Of a DNA stretch of 64,000 bases, positions 33,955-42,554 are shown one piece after another. The first letter of the stretch is position 1, and the number at the start of each line of letters is the position of its first letter. The notes below the pieces were generated by a model. The model was not told the origin of the DNA. It saw only the letters and a list, made by a program, of their open reading frames with translations, and searched no databases. A program made the position numbers and the translations under genes. Origin of the DNA: Streptomyces cathayae (GTDB lineage: Bacteria; Actinomycetota; Actinomycetes; Streptomycetales; Streptomycetaceae); NCBI RefSeq assembly GCF_029760955.1, contig NZ_CP121682.1, forward strand, positions 6,138,001 to 6,202,000, given 5' to 3'.

Positions 33955-34121
33955 CACCGGGTGACGTGTGGGCGGTGGTGGGGAACAGTCGTGCCCCAGG
34001 ATTCGAATGTGTCGGCGGACCCGCCACGAAGGAGTGAAGTGTCCTCGGATCGCTGACGGTCGTCTCCCGGGACGGTCATTCTTTCCGGGTCCCACTTACG
34101 TCTCATGGGGGTCCCACCACC

Positions 34122-35210
34122 TTGAACAGCACCAACTTCCGCATGCCCGCACGCCGTTGGTCCGCCGTCGCCGCGGCCACCGTCCTCGCCGCAGGTCCCG
34201 CGGCGCTGGCCGGAGCGGGTCCCGCGCAGGCCACCGGGGAACACGGCAGCGCGAGTGCGGCCGTCCTGCGCGCCGGGTTCGACGTGGCCCTGCTCGACAA
34301 GAGCGTGAACGCCCCGCTCACCGTCTCCCTCAACGAGGTCCGTGCGCCGCAGAGCGCCCAGAAGACCCTCCTCACCGCGGACCTGGAGGGCGTCGACAAG
34401 GGCCGCCCCTTCAGCGTGCTGCGCGCGGAGGTGGCCGACGCGAAGGCGACGGTGGAGGGGAACCGGGCCGAGTCCTCCACCACCCTCGCCAAGGCCCGGG
34501 TCCATGTGCCCGGACTGCCGCTGCTGTCGCTGATCGAGCTCGAGAAGGTCACCTCCAGGGCCGTCTGCGAGACCGGCCGGACCCCGCTCGCCTCGGTCAC
34601 CCTGCCCGGCTCGGTGACCGTGCTCGGCAAACGCGTCAGGTTGACCTCCGAGGGCACCACCGAGGTCACGGTGCCGGGCGTCGGCAAGGTCCGCCTGGAC
34701 CTGTCCAGGACGGAGACCACGTCCCGCACCGCCGCCGCCACCGCGCTCCGGCTCGAGGTTGCCGTCGACCCGCTGAAGCTGAACGTCGCCGAGGTCGACG
34801 GCACCGTCACCCTGGCCGAAGCGAAGTGCGAGGCCCCCGGCGCCCCGGCCGAGCAGCCCGCAGCCCAGGCTGAGAAGCCCGGCGCCCCGGCCGGGCAGTC
34901 CGACGCCCCGGCCGGGAAGCAGGCGGCTCCGGCCGAGGTCCCCGCCGCTCCGGACGCTTCGGCCGATGAGCCCGCCGCCCCGGCCGGGAAGCAGGCGGCG
35001 CCGGCGGAGTCCGAGGAGTCCAGGACCGCCGACGTGCAGCCCCAGGGCGCGCGGGCCGGACAGGCGGCCTCCGCCGAGAAGGCGGCCGGGGCGGACCTGG
35101 CCGAGACGGGCAGCGACTCGACGACCCCGTACGTCGCGGCCGCCGCCGTCGTGCTCCTCGCGGCGGGCGGCGCGGGAGTCGCCCTCTCCCGCCGGGGCCG
35201 CCGCACCTGA
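34122..35210 (+). CDS. LAETG sortase-anchored surface protein (SCO1860-like)
   Basis: 362 residues from a TTG start (ATG at 34143 is the alternative). Signal peptide (AAATVLAAGPAALAGAGPAQA), then a secreted domain (about 40-235) with two cysteines, VCETG and AKCEAPG. A low-complexity Ala/Pro/Glu/Lys wall-spanning stretch follows (about 240-325). It ends LAETGSDSTTPYVAA + hydrophobic segment + SRRGRRT, a class E sortase sorting signal. The protein is anchored to peptidoglycan. It lies beside the cobalamin operon, but no functional link is visible. Confidence 0.85.
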   Translation: MNSTNFRMPARRWSAVAAATVLAAGPAALAGAGPAQATGEHGSASAAVLRAGFDVALLDKSVNAPLTVSLNEVRAPQSAQKTLLTADLEGVDKGRPFSVLRAEVADAKATVEGNRAESSTTLAKARVHVPGLPLLSLIELEKVTSRAVCETGRTPLASVTLPGSVTVLGKRVRLTSEGTTEVTVPGVGKVRLDLSRTETTSRTAAATALRLEVAVDPLKLNVAEVDGTVTLAEAKCEAPGAPAEQPAAQAEKPGAPAGQSDAPAGKQAAPAEVPAAPDASADEPAAPAGKQAAPAESEESRTADVQPQGARAGQAASAEKAAGADLAETGSDSTTPYVAAAAVVLLAAGGAGVALSRRGRRT

Positions 35211-35232
35211 CGCCGGACACCGGCATACCAGC

Positions 35233-35264
35233 ACACCGGTACACCGGTACATCGGTACACCGGT
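35233..35264. repeat. 8-bp tandem repeat, four copies
   Basis: ACACCGGT, ACACCGGT, ACATCGGT, ACACCGGT in strict register between two convergent genes. Confidence 0.9.
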
Positions 35265-35272
35265 ATGTCGAC

Positions 35273-35301
35273 GGGGACCGGCGCTCCCACCGCCGGTCCC
35301 C
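35273..35301. terminator. bidirectional terminator
   Basis: Perfect 10-bp stem GGGGACCGGC / GCCGGTCCCC (35273-35282 / 35292-35301), 9-nt loop, between the convergent surface-protein gene and the 3' end of the cobalamin operon. Confidence 0.75.
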
Positions 35302-35364
35302 GCCGTACCCACCGGGACACACCGACGGCCGCTCCCTCCCCGCGGGCCGCGCGGGGAGGGCAGG

Positions 35365-36444
35365 TCAGCCCGCGTCCAGCGCCCGCTCCAGGGCCCCCAG
35401 GAACGCGTCCGTGGTCCGCCGGTCGCGTACCGCGAGGCGCAGCCACCGCTCGCCCAGCCCCGGGAAGGTGTCTCCGCGGCGCACCGCGAAGCCGAGGTCG
35501 CGGAGCCGGTGGCGTACGGCACTCGCGTGCTCCAGCCGGAGCAGCACGAACGGGGCCTCGGCGGGACGCACGACACTCAGGCCGTGCGCGGCGAACTTCT
35601 CCAGCCCCGCGAGCAGATGGGACCGGTCCGCGGCGATGCGGTGGGCCGCCCCGGCCGCCTCCGCCAGCGCCCCGGCCCCCACGCACGCCTCGGCCGCCGC
35701 CAGTGCGGGGGTGGACACCGGCCACAGGGGCTGCGCCCGCTCCAGTGCCGTGACGGTCTCCGGCGCGGCCAGGACGTAACCGATGCGCAGCCCCGCCAGC
35801 CCCCACGTCTTGGTGAGGCTGCGCAGGACCACCAGGCCCGGTACGTCCGTCCGGCCGGCCAGCGCCTCCCGCTCGTCCGGCACCGCGTCCAGGAACGCCT
35901 CGTCCACGACCAACAACCGCCCGGGGCGGGCCAGTCGGGCGATCGCCGCGGCCGGGTGCAGCACCGACGTCGGGTTCGTCGGGTTGCCGATCACCACCAG
36001 GTCCGCGTCCTCGGGGACCATCGCCGGATCCAGCCGGAAACCGTCCTGCGCGCGGAGCAGCACCCGCTCGACGGTGTGCCCCGCGTCCCGCAGGGCCGCC
36101 TCCGGCTCCGTGAACTGCGGATGCACCACCACCGGCCGGCGCACCGGCACCGCCCGCGCCAGCAGCACGAACGCCTCCGCCGCCCCCGCCGTCAGCAGCA
36201 CCCGCTCCACCGGCAGCCCGTGCCGCGCCGCCACCGCCGCCCGCGCCGCCCGCCCGTCCGGGTAGGCGGCGAGACCGGTGAGCGAGGCGGCGATGCGCTC
36301 CCGCAGCCACGCCGGGGGCGTGTCCGCGCGGACGTTCACGGCGAGGTCGACCAGCGCGGCGCCGTCGTCACGGACCTCGGCGTCCCCGTGGTGCCGCAGG
36401 TCGTGCACCGCCGTCGGTGCGGCGGCCTCCGGTTCAGTGCGCAT
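35365..36444 (-). CDS. cobC: CobC-type PLP enzyme (threonine-phosphate decarboxylase-like)
   Basis: 359 residues. Class I/II aminotransferase fold of the Rv2231c/CobC type, expected to supply (R)-1-amino-2-propanol phosphate for the nucleotide-loop linker of cobalamin. Visible: cofactor Asn/Asp in VVIGNPTNPTSV and LLVVDEAFLDAVP, PLP lysine in VLRSLTKTWGLAGLRIGY. A histidinol-phosphate aminotransferase-like side activity cannot be excluded. It is the last gene of the operon and its start overlaps cbiX by 11 bp. Confidence 0.85.
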   Translation of the reverse strand: MRTEPEAAAPTAVHDLRHHGDAEVRDDGAALVDLAVNVRADTPPAWLRERIAASLTGLAAYPDGRAARAAVAARHGLPVERVLLTAGAAEAFVLLARAVPVRRPVVVHPQFTEPEAALRDAGHTVERVLLRAQDGFRLDPAMVPEDADLVVIGNPTNPTSVLHPAAAIARLARPGRLLVVDEAFLDAVPDEREALAGRTDVPGLVVLRSLTKTWGLAGLRIGYVLAAPETVTALERAQPLWPVSTPALAAAEACVGAGALAEAAGAAHRIAADRSHLLAGLEKFAAHGLSVVRPAEAPFVLLRLEHASAVRHRLRDLGFAVRRGDTFPGLGERWLRLAVRDRRTTDAFLGALERALDAG

Positions 36445-37348
36445 GGGAGTGCGCGTGACCGTGCCCGTGGTGCCCGTGATGGTGGTGGCCGTCGTCGTCC
36501 GGGTGGAAGTGCGGCTGCTGCGGCGCCCCGACCTTGTCCTCGAAGCCCGGCAGCGCGATCCGGTACACGCAGCTGTCGCAGTTCATCCGCAGATCGCCCT
36601 GCACGGCCTCCGTGTACCGCTCCATCACCAGGTCCAGCAGCTCCGGCTCCGGCCCGATGACGTCCGCCGACCGCACCTCCGTCTTCGGGTGCGCCGCCGC
36701 CCACTGCTCGGTCTGGTGCCGCACCCGGTCCGGCAGGATGCCGGTGAACAGGAAGTACGGCAGGACGACGATCCGCCGGGCGCCGAGCCGCGCGCACCGG
36801 TCGAGCCCGCTCGGCACGTCCGGCGCCGCCAGCGACACGAACGCCGTCTCCACGGCCCCGTAGCCGCGCCCCTCCCACAGCAGCCGCGCTGCCTTGAACA
36901 CCTCGGCGTTGGCGTCCGGGTCCGTCGAACCGCGCCCCACCAGCAGCACCGTCACCTCGGCGGGGTCCCAGGAGGGATCCACCGCCTGCCGAAGCCGCCG
37001 CTCCAGCACGTTCAGCAGGGCGGGGTGCGGGCCCAGCGGACGGCCGTAGCTGTACGAGATCCCGGGGTGACGCTCCTTCTCACGGGCCAGCGCCGCCGGG
37101 ATGTCGCCCTTGGCGTGCCCGGCGGACACCAGCATCAGCGGCACGGCGGCGAACCGCCGCACCCCCTGGCCGACCAGCTCGGCGACGGCCTCACCCAGCG
37201 GCGGCGGGGACAGCTCGATGAAGCCGCCCGCGACCGGCAGTTCGGGGTGACGGCGCCCCAACTCCTTCACGAAGTCGCGGAACGCCTGAGCTCCGGCGTC
37301 GTCCCGGGTGCCGTGTCCGGCGACGATCAGGGCGGGCGGGGTGGTCAC
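36434..37348 (-). CDS. cbiX: sirohydrochlorin chelatase-like protein with His-rich tail
   Basis: 304 residues, two tandem CbiX domains: the first begins LIVAGHGTRDDAG (active-site His), the second VTVLLVGRGSTDPDAN. The C-terminal region has cysteines NCDSCVYRIALPGF and ends in about 20 residues that are mostly His (HHHHGHHGHGHAHSHAH). It inserts or stores Co(II), or delivers cobalt (family knowledge). Its presence beside a CobN-type ATP-dependent chelatase is notable. GTG start overlaps the cobH stop by 4 bp. Confidence 0.87.
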   Translation of the reverse strand: MTTPPALIVAGHGTRDDAGAQAFRDFVKELGRRHPELPVAGGFIELSPPPLGEAVAELVGQGVRRFAAVPLMLVSAGHAKGDIPAALAREKERHPGISYSYGRPLGPHPALLNVLERRLRQAVDPSWDPAEVTVLLVGRGSTDPDANAEVFKAARLLWEGRGYGAVETAFVSLAAPDVPSGLDRCARLGARRIVVLPYFLFTGILPDRVRHQTEQWAAAHPKTEVRSADVIGPEPELLDLVMERYTEAVQGDLRMNCDSCVYRIALPGFEDKVGAPQQPHFHPDDDGHHHHGHHGHGHAHSHAH

Positions 37349-37932
37349 AAGGTCTCCTCAAGTGAAGTGGGGTGGTACAGCAGGGCGTTGAGCGCGGCTG
37401 CGGCGACCGCCGAACCGCCCTTCTCGGACACGTTGCTCACCGCGGGCAGTCCGCTCTCGCGCAACGCGGCCTTGGACTCGGCCGCTCCGACGAAACCGAC
37501 GGGCAGCCCGATGACGAGCGCGGGGGAGGCGTCCAGGGTCAGCAGCTCCTCCAGGGCGGTCGGCGCGCAGCCGATCACCCACAGCGCCCCGGGGCCGACC
37601 TCCTCGTACGCCAGGCGCATCGCGTGCGCCGAACGCGTGAGTTCGGGCCCGGCCTCGGCGTCCTTGAGACGGCAGACGGTCCCGCGCCGGGTGATCCCGG
37701 CCGCGACCATCTCCACGTCCACCACGACGGGCGCCCCGGCGTGCAGCACCGCGTGCGCCTTCGCCAGTTCGCCCTCGTCCATGACGAGATCGTCCGCGTA
37801 CGCCAGATCGGCCGAGGAGTGGATGACCCGCTCCACGACCGCCCGGGTCAGCGGCGGGAAGTGCCCGGTGTCCAGCCGGGCGCGCAACCGGCGGAAGGAC
37901 TCCTGCTCGATGGGATGGACCACACGCCTCAC
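37345..37932 (-). CDS. cobH: precorrin-8X methylmutase
   Basis: 195 residues. Moves the C11 methyl to C12, yielding hydrogenobyrinate/cobyrinate. The catalytic histidine is H38 in ERVIHSSADLAYADD; the substrate-binding PVVVDVEMVAAGI and GLPVGFVGAAESKAAL motifs are intact. 4-bp overlaps on both sides. Confidence 0.95.
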   Translation of the reverse strand: MRRVVHPIEQESFRRLRARLDTGHFPPLTRAVVERVIHSSADLAYADDLVMDEGELAKAHAVLHAGAPVVVDVEMVAAGITRRGTVCRLKDAEAGPELTRSAHAMRLAYEEVGPGALWVIGCAPTALEELLTLDASPALVIGLPVGFVGAAESKAALRESGLPAVSNVSEKGGSAVAAAALNALLYHPTSLEETL

Positions 37933-39620
37933 CGGGACTCCTCCTGCCAGCGGTAGCCGCGCGGGGTGACCATGCGCCCCGCGATCTCACGGGTCGCCGT
38001 GTTGCCCACGGTCACGACCGTCATCATGTCGACCGTCGCCGGGTCGAGCGCGGCGAGCGTGGTCAGGCGACTGGACTCGTCGACGCGGGACGCGTTCCGG
38101 ACGACACCCACCGGCGTCGTCGGCTCCCGGTGCCCGGCGAGGATCGCCAGCGCCTTCGGCAGCTGCCAGTCACGGCCCCGGCTGCGCGGGTTGTAGAACG
38201 TCACCACGAGGTCCGCCTCGGCCGCCGCCCGCACCCGCCGCTCGATGACCTCCCACGGCGTGTGCAGATCGGACAGACTGATCGACACGTGGTCGTGGCC
38301 CAGCGGCGCGCCCAGGATCGCCCCGGCCGCCAGCGCCGCCGTCACCCCCGGCACCCCGGCCACGTCGATGTCGTCGGACGCCTCGGCGAGCGCCGGGGAG
38401 GCCATGGCGTACACGCCCGCGTCCCCACTGCCGATCAGCGCGACCGCCTGCCCCCGGCGGGCCTCCTCGACCGCCGTGCGGGCCCGCTCCTCCTCCGCAC
38501 CGAGCCCGGACTCCAGGACCCGGGTGCCGGGCCGCAGCAGATCGCGGATCTGGTCGACGTACTGGTCGAGACCCACCAGCACGGACGCGCCCCGCAGTTC
38601 CGCCCTCGCCCGCGGGGTCAGCAGGTCCCGGGCCCCCGGCCCGAGCCCGACCACCGCGAGCCGCCCGCGCCCCGGCCGCCGTACGACGGCACAGGTCGCC
38701 ATGGCCGGCTGCCCGTCCGCACGCTCCGACTTCCGCTTGGGCACCAGGAGTTCACCCCCGCGCACCAGCGCCGCGGCCTCCGCCACCGACGGGGTGCCCA
38801 CAGCGGCGAGCGGCGCGTCGGAGGGGTTCGGCACCTCGACGCGCGCCAGCTCCCCGGCGGGGTACGCCACCAGCGGCACACCCAGCCGCCGGGCCGCCTC
38901 CACGATGCCGGGCTCCTCGGACTTCGCGTCCACGGTGGCCAGTTCGGCGAGCGACGCGGCCGACAGACCGGCCTCCCGCAGGGCGCCCTCGACCAGCGCG
39001 AGGACCTCCTCGACGGGGGCGCCCTTCGAGGCACCCACCCCGACCACCAGGGTGGGCGGCCGGAGGACCGCCTCCCGCGGCCCCGCCCCGACCAGCCGGT
39101 CCGTGAGACGGATCGTGTACGCACCCTCGTCCGCGACCGGCAGCGGGGGCAGCGGCCAGACCACGTCGGCGCGCAGCGCCACCGGCTCACCGTCCAGCAG
39201 GGCGCGCGACACGGCGGCCACGTCCCCCTCCACCGGGAAGCCCAGCGTGTCCAGGCCGGGCAGCCCCGCCGCGTCGGTCGCCGTGGTCACCACCGGCTCG
39301 GCGCCCAGCACCTCGGCGACCCCACGCGCGAGATCGTTCGCCCCGCCGCCGTGCCCGCCCACCAGGGAGACCGCGAACCGGCCGCCCTCGTCGACACAGA
39401 CCACGCCCGGGTCGCTCGCCTTGTCGTCCAGCAGCGGTGCCACCAGCCGCACCACGGCACCCGTGGCGAGAAAGCACACGAGCTGCTCGCACTGCGCGAA
39501 CGCGGCCCGTACGGCGTCCCCGACGGGACCCTCGTACACCCGCGTACGGTCCGGCCACGCGGCGGCCAGTCGGTCCCGCGCGGCGGCTCCCGCCGCGGTG
39601 GCGGAGATGAGGCCGATCAC
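37929..39620 (-). CDS. cobJ: CbiG-CobJ fusion (precorrin-3B C17-methyltransferase)
   Basis: 563 residues. Residues 1 to about 315 form a CbiG/CobE region: MIGLISATAAGAAARDRL start, VCFLATGAVVRLVAPLL, GGHGGGANDLARGVA, and a CobE-like VGVGASKGAPVEEVLALVEGAL. Residues about 318-563 are a SAM-dependent tetrapyrrole methyltransferase, CobJ/CbiH: VVGLGPGARDLLTPRA and VGLDQYVDQI, GSGDAGVYAMA, SLSDLHTPWEVIERR. The fusion couples ring contraction with C17 methylation. The GTG at 39620 overlaps the cobL stop by 4 bp with a GAAGGAG RBS. Confidence 0.92.
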   Translation of the reverse strand: MIGLISATAAGAAARDRLAAAWPDRTRVYEGPVGDAVRAAFAQCEQLVCFLATGAVVRLVAPLLDDKASDPGVVCVDEGGRFAVSLVGGHGGGANDLARGVAEVLGAEPVVTTATDAAGLPGLDTLGFPVEGDVAAVSRALLDGEPVALRADVVWPLPPLPVADEGAYTIRLTDRLVGAGPREAVLRPPTLVVGVGASKGAPVEEVLALVEGALREAGLSAASLAELATVDAKSEEPGIVEAARRLGVPLVAYPAGELARVEVPNPSDAPLAAVGTPSVAEAAALVRGGELLVPKRKSERADGQPAMATCAVVRRPGRGRLAVVGLGPGARDLLTPRARAELRGASVLVGLDQYVDQIRDLLRPGTRVLESGLGAEEERARTAVEEARRGQAVALIGSGDAGVYAMASPALAEASDDIDVAGVPGVTAALAAGAILGAPLGHDHVSISLSDLHTPWEVIERRVRAAAEADLVVTFYNPRSRGRDWQLPKALAILAGHREPTTPVGVVRNASRVDESSRLTTLAALDPATVDMMTVVTVGNTATREIAGRMVTPRGYRWQEESR

Positions 39621-40864
39621 TGAGGGGCTCCTTCGATGTCGGTACGTGCCGGGGGTCTGGAACCCCACAGCAGGAAAACGGGATTGGCCGCCGCCAGCCG
39701 GGTCACGTCCCCGGGCAGCGGCGCCAGCCGCGACGACTGCAACAGCACCCCGTCGCAGGTGAAGCCGGCACCGGCCAGCGCCTCGCGCACGGCCGGCACC
39801 CGGTCCAGGGCGGCCAGGGCGACGACGACCGTGCGCCGCGCCCGCCGCGCACACGCGGTGACGATGGCGGGCAGCTCCCGCCCGCCCCCGCCGACGAACA
39901 CGGCGTCGGGGTCCTCGAGATCGGACAGCACGGTCGGCGCCTCCCCGTGCACCACGTGTACGTCCACCCCGTGCGCGAGGGCGTTGGCACGGATCCGCCC
40001 CACCCCGTCCGCGGTCTTCTCCACCGCGGTCACGGCGGCGCCCAGCCGGGCGCACTCCACGGCCACGGACCCCGAACCCGCGCCCACGTCCCACACCAGT
40101 TCGCCGGGGCGCGGCCCGAGCCGGGCCAGCGCCAGCGCCCGCACCTCGAACTTGGTGATCATCGAGTCCCGGTGGGCGAACCCCGCCTCGTCCAGCGCCC
40201 AGCCGGCGGGCGGCGTACCGGCGCCCGCGACGGTCCGTACGGGACCGAGACCCCGCGACTCGTCCAGGCACAGCACGACGCTGACCGCCGGACCCCAGTA
40301 CCGTGCCGCCGCGGCGGCGGGCGTGACCCGCTCCACCCGCTCCCGCCCGGGATCGCCCAGCGCGGAGGCGACGACCAGCACCCGGCCCAGGGAGTGCCGG
40401 GCCAGCGCCGCCCCCAGCTCCGCCGGACCGGCCCCCGGCCCCGTCAGCACGGCGACCTTCGGGTGGGCCCGGCACAGGTTGACGGCCGTCCGCGGATCCC
40501 GGCCGTGCGCGCTGACCACCACGGCGTCGTCCCAGGGCAACCCGACCCGCGCGAAGGCGGTGGCGACGGAGGAGACACCCGGCCGCACGTCCAGCAGCTC
40601 GGACCCGAACCGCTCGGCCAGCGCCCGCACGATCCCGAAGAACCCCGGGTCACCGGAGGCCAGCACGACCACCGGACGCTCCTCGGCGACGTACTTCCCC
40701 ACGGTGTCCAGCGCGGGAGCCAGCGCCCCGAGGACGACCCGCTCGGCCCCCTCGGGCAGCCGCACGGCGTCCAGGTGCCGCCGCCCGCCCACCACGAGCT
40801 CCGCCCCGGCGAGCACGGCCTCCTCGACCGGCGCCCCGGTCCCCGTGCCGACGACCGTGATCAC
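39617..40864 (-). CDS. cobL: precorrin-6Y C5,15-methyltransferase (decarboxylating)
   Basis: 415 residues. An N-terminal CbiE methyltransferase domain (VVGTGTGAPVEEAVLAGAELVVG; GDPGFFGIV; SSVATAFARVGLPWDDAVVVSAHGRD) is fused to a C-terminal CbiT Rossmann methyltransferase (from FAHRDSMITKFEVRALALARL; SAM loop VWDVGAGSGSVAVECARLG; FVGGGG). It methylates C5 and C15 and decarboxylates the C12 acetate. GTG start overlaps the cobM stop by 4 bp. Confidence 0.94.
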   Translation of the reverse strand: MITVVGTGTGAPVEEAVLAGAELVVGGRRHLDAVRLPEGAERVVLGALAPALDTVGKYVAEERPVVVLASGDPGFFGIVRALAERFGSELLDVRPGVSSVATAFARVGLPWDDAVVVSAHGRDPRTAVNLCRAHPKVAVLTGPGAGPAELGAALARHSLGRVLVVASALGDPGRERVERVTPAAAAARYWGPAVSVVLCLDESRGLGPVRTVAGAGTPPAGWALDEAGFAHRDSMITKFEVRALALARLGPRPGELVWDVGAGSGSVAVECARLGAAVTAVEKTADGVGRIRANALAHGVDVHVVHGEAPTVLSDLEDPDAVFVGGGGRELPAIVTACARRARRTVVVALAALDRVPAVREALAGAGFTCDGVLLQSSRLAPLPGDVTRLAAANPVFLLWGSRPPARTDIEGAPQ

Positions 40865-41679
40865 GTGCTCGCACCCCGGGTGCGCAGCGCCCTGCGGGCC
40901 TCGGGGTCGGCCTTGCGGTAGCCGTGGAAGTGACCCGGGTGGTACAGGTGCGAGCGGGTGCCGCGCGCGTCGAGGGCGGGACCGACCAGGAACAGCGTGT
41001 GCTTCCAGAGCTTGTGCTCCTTGACCGTCTCCTCCAGCGTGCCGATCGTGCACTTCACGACCAGCTCCTCCGGCCAGGTCGCCTGGTACGCGACCACCAC
41101 CGGCGTGCTCGTCGGATAGCCGCCCTCCAGCAGCTCCCGCACCAGCTGCCCGCTGCGCGCGGCCGACAGGAAGATCGCCATGGTGGTGCCGTGCCGCGCG
41201 AACTCGCGGACCTCCTCCCCGGGCGGCATCGGCGTCTTGCCGCCGCCGAGCCGCGTCAGCACCACGGACTGCGCCACCTCGGGAATGGTCAACTCCCGCT
41301 GCGCCAGCGCCGCGACGGCGGAGAAGGACGACACACCCGGCACGATCTCGGTCGTGATGCCGAGCTCCACGCACCGGTCGAGCTGCTCCTGCGTGCCGCC
41401 CCAGAGCGCAGGGTCCCCGGAGTGGATCCTGGCCACCCGCAGCCCCTGAGCGCGGGCCCGCTCGTACACGGCCACGACGTCCTCCAGCGACATCGTCGCC
41501 GAGTCGAGGACCTCGGCGTCCTCCCGCGCATGCTCGAGGACCTCCGCCTGGACCAGGCTGGCGGCCCAGATCACGATGTCGGCCTCGGCGATCGCGCGCG
41601 CGGCGCGCAACGTCAGCAGATCGGCGGCGCCGGGGCCGGCACCGACGAAGGTCACCTTGCCGGTGGGGGCATCGGCCAT
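40861..41679 (-). CDS. cobM: precorrin-4 C11-methyltransferase
   Basis: 272 residues. Tetrapyrrole methyltransferase: TFVGAGPGAADLLTLRAA, HSGDPALWGGTQEQ and GVSSFSAVAALAQRELTIPEV are diagnostic of CobM/CbiF. The start at ATG 41679 matches the family and has an AGGAGAGG upstream. An in-frame GTG at 41808, overlapping the cobI stop by 4 bp, would add 43 residues including a repetitive stretch. Confidence 0.93.
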   Translation of the reverse strand: MADAPTGKVTFVGAGPGAADLLTLRAARAIAEADIVIWAASLVQAEVLEHAREDAEVLDSATMSLEDVVAVYERARAQGLRVARIHSGDPALWGGTQEQLDRCVELGITTEIVPGVSSFSAVAALAQRELTIPEVAQSVVLTRLGGGKTPMPPGEEVREFARHGTTMAIFLSAARSGQLVRELLEGGYPTSTPVVVAYQATWPEELVVKCTIGTLEETVKEHKLWKHTLFLVGPALDARGTRSHLYHPGHFHGYRKADPEARRALRTRGAST

Positions 41680-41702
41680 GGGGAAACGATCCTCTCCTGT
41701 GG

Positions 41703-41756
41703 GTTCTGCGAGTCCTGCGGGTTCTGCGGTTCGTGCGGTTCGTGTGATGTCTGCGA
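41703..41756. repeat. 9-bp tandem repeats between cobM and cobI
   Basis: Six degenerate units of the GTTCTGCGG type with a strict 9-bp period. The repeats fall in the only real gap of the cobD-cobC operon, or inside the N-terminal extension of cobM if the 41808 start is used. Confidence 0.75.
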
Positions 41757-41804
41757 AGGGACCGGCAGGACCGGCCGGCCGGCCGCCCTCGCCCGGCTGC
41801 CCGC

Positions 41805-42554
41805 TCACAGCTTGCCGCCCCGCCCGCCGTCACGCCGGGGCGGTGCGATGAGCGTCGACAGATAGGGCAGGGGCGACCCGTCCAGCTCGGCGGCCGGCCG
41901 GACGAACTCCTCCGGCAGCCCGAGCGCCGACCCCCACACGGCGTCACCGAGCCGCCCGCTCTCCCGCAACGCCTCGGCCACCTCGCCGGCCCGCCGCCCG
42001 AACTTGTAGGCGACGACGGTGCCGGGCCCGGCCAGCGCCTCCTTGAGTACGGCGGCCCCGGCGGTCACCGGCACCAGGGTGAGCGGTTCGGTCCCCTCGG
42101 TGAGCACGGCCCCGGAACGCGCCGCCAGATCCTGCATCGCGGTGATCCCCGGCACGGTCTCGACCACCGTCCCCGGCACCGACTCCGCGACGGTCTGGGC
42201 GAGATACGTGAACGTCGAGTACACGTTGGGGTCGCCGATGGTCGCGAACGCGACATGGCCCCGCTCCCGCAGCAACCCGGCCACCCGCTCACCGGCCGCG
42301 TCCCAGGCCGTCTCGCGCCGCGCCCGGTCGGTGCGCTCGTTCAGCGCGAACACCACCCGGACGACCTTCTCCCCGGACACGTAGTGCAGCACGGTCGCCT
42401 CGGCCCGCCCCGGCTCCCCGCCGTCCCTTCCGTCGGGTGCGGCCATCACCGGCACGACGACGACGTCCGCGGCGCGCAGGGCGTTGACGCCCTTGACGGT
42501 CACCAGCTCGGGGTCCCCGGGGCCCACCCCGACTCCGATCAGCCTGCTGCTCAT
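41805..42554 (-). CDS. cobI: precorrin-2 C20-methyltransferase
   Basis: 249 residues. Tetrapyrrole methyltransferase: LIGVGVGPGDPELVTVKGVNAL, ATIGDPNVYSTFTYLA and PGITAMQDLAARSG are CobI/CbiL signatures. It converts precorrin-2 to precorrin-3A. The ATG at 42554 overlaps the cobB stop by 4 bp; an alternative ATG 12 bp upstream is out of line with this coupling. Confidence 0.94.
   Translation of the reverse strand: MSSRLIGVGVGPGDPELVTVKGVNALRAADVVVVPVMAAPDGRDGGEPGRAEATVLHYVSGEKVVRVVFALNERTDRARRETAWDAAGERVAGLLRERGHVAFATIGDPNVYSTFTYLAQTVAESVPGTVVETVPGITAMQDLAARSGAVLTEGTEPLTLVPVTAGAAVLKEALAGPGTVVAYKFGRRAGEVAEALRESGRLGDAVWGSALGLPEEFVRPAAELDGSPLPYLSTLIAPPRRDGGRGGKL

Noticed and set aside
33926..34121. 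Second riboswitch upstream of the LAETG protein, given the nearby B12 genes
   Set aside because: No B12 box or GCCACTG core is present and pairing is weak.
34103..36310. 735-residue minus-strand open frame
   Set aside because: Arg/Ala/Gly-rich shadow overlapping the surface-protein gene and cobC in other frames; no RBS and no domain.
40924..41865. Plus-strand frame with a Cys-rich run (GFCESCGFCGSCGSC)
   Set aside because: The Cys-rich run is just the 9-bp repeat read on the opposite strand to cobM; the rest is a cobM shadow.
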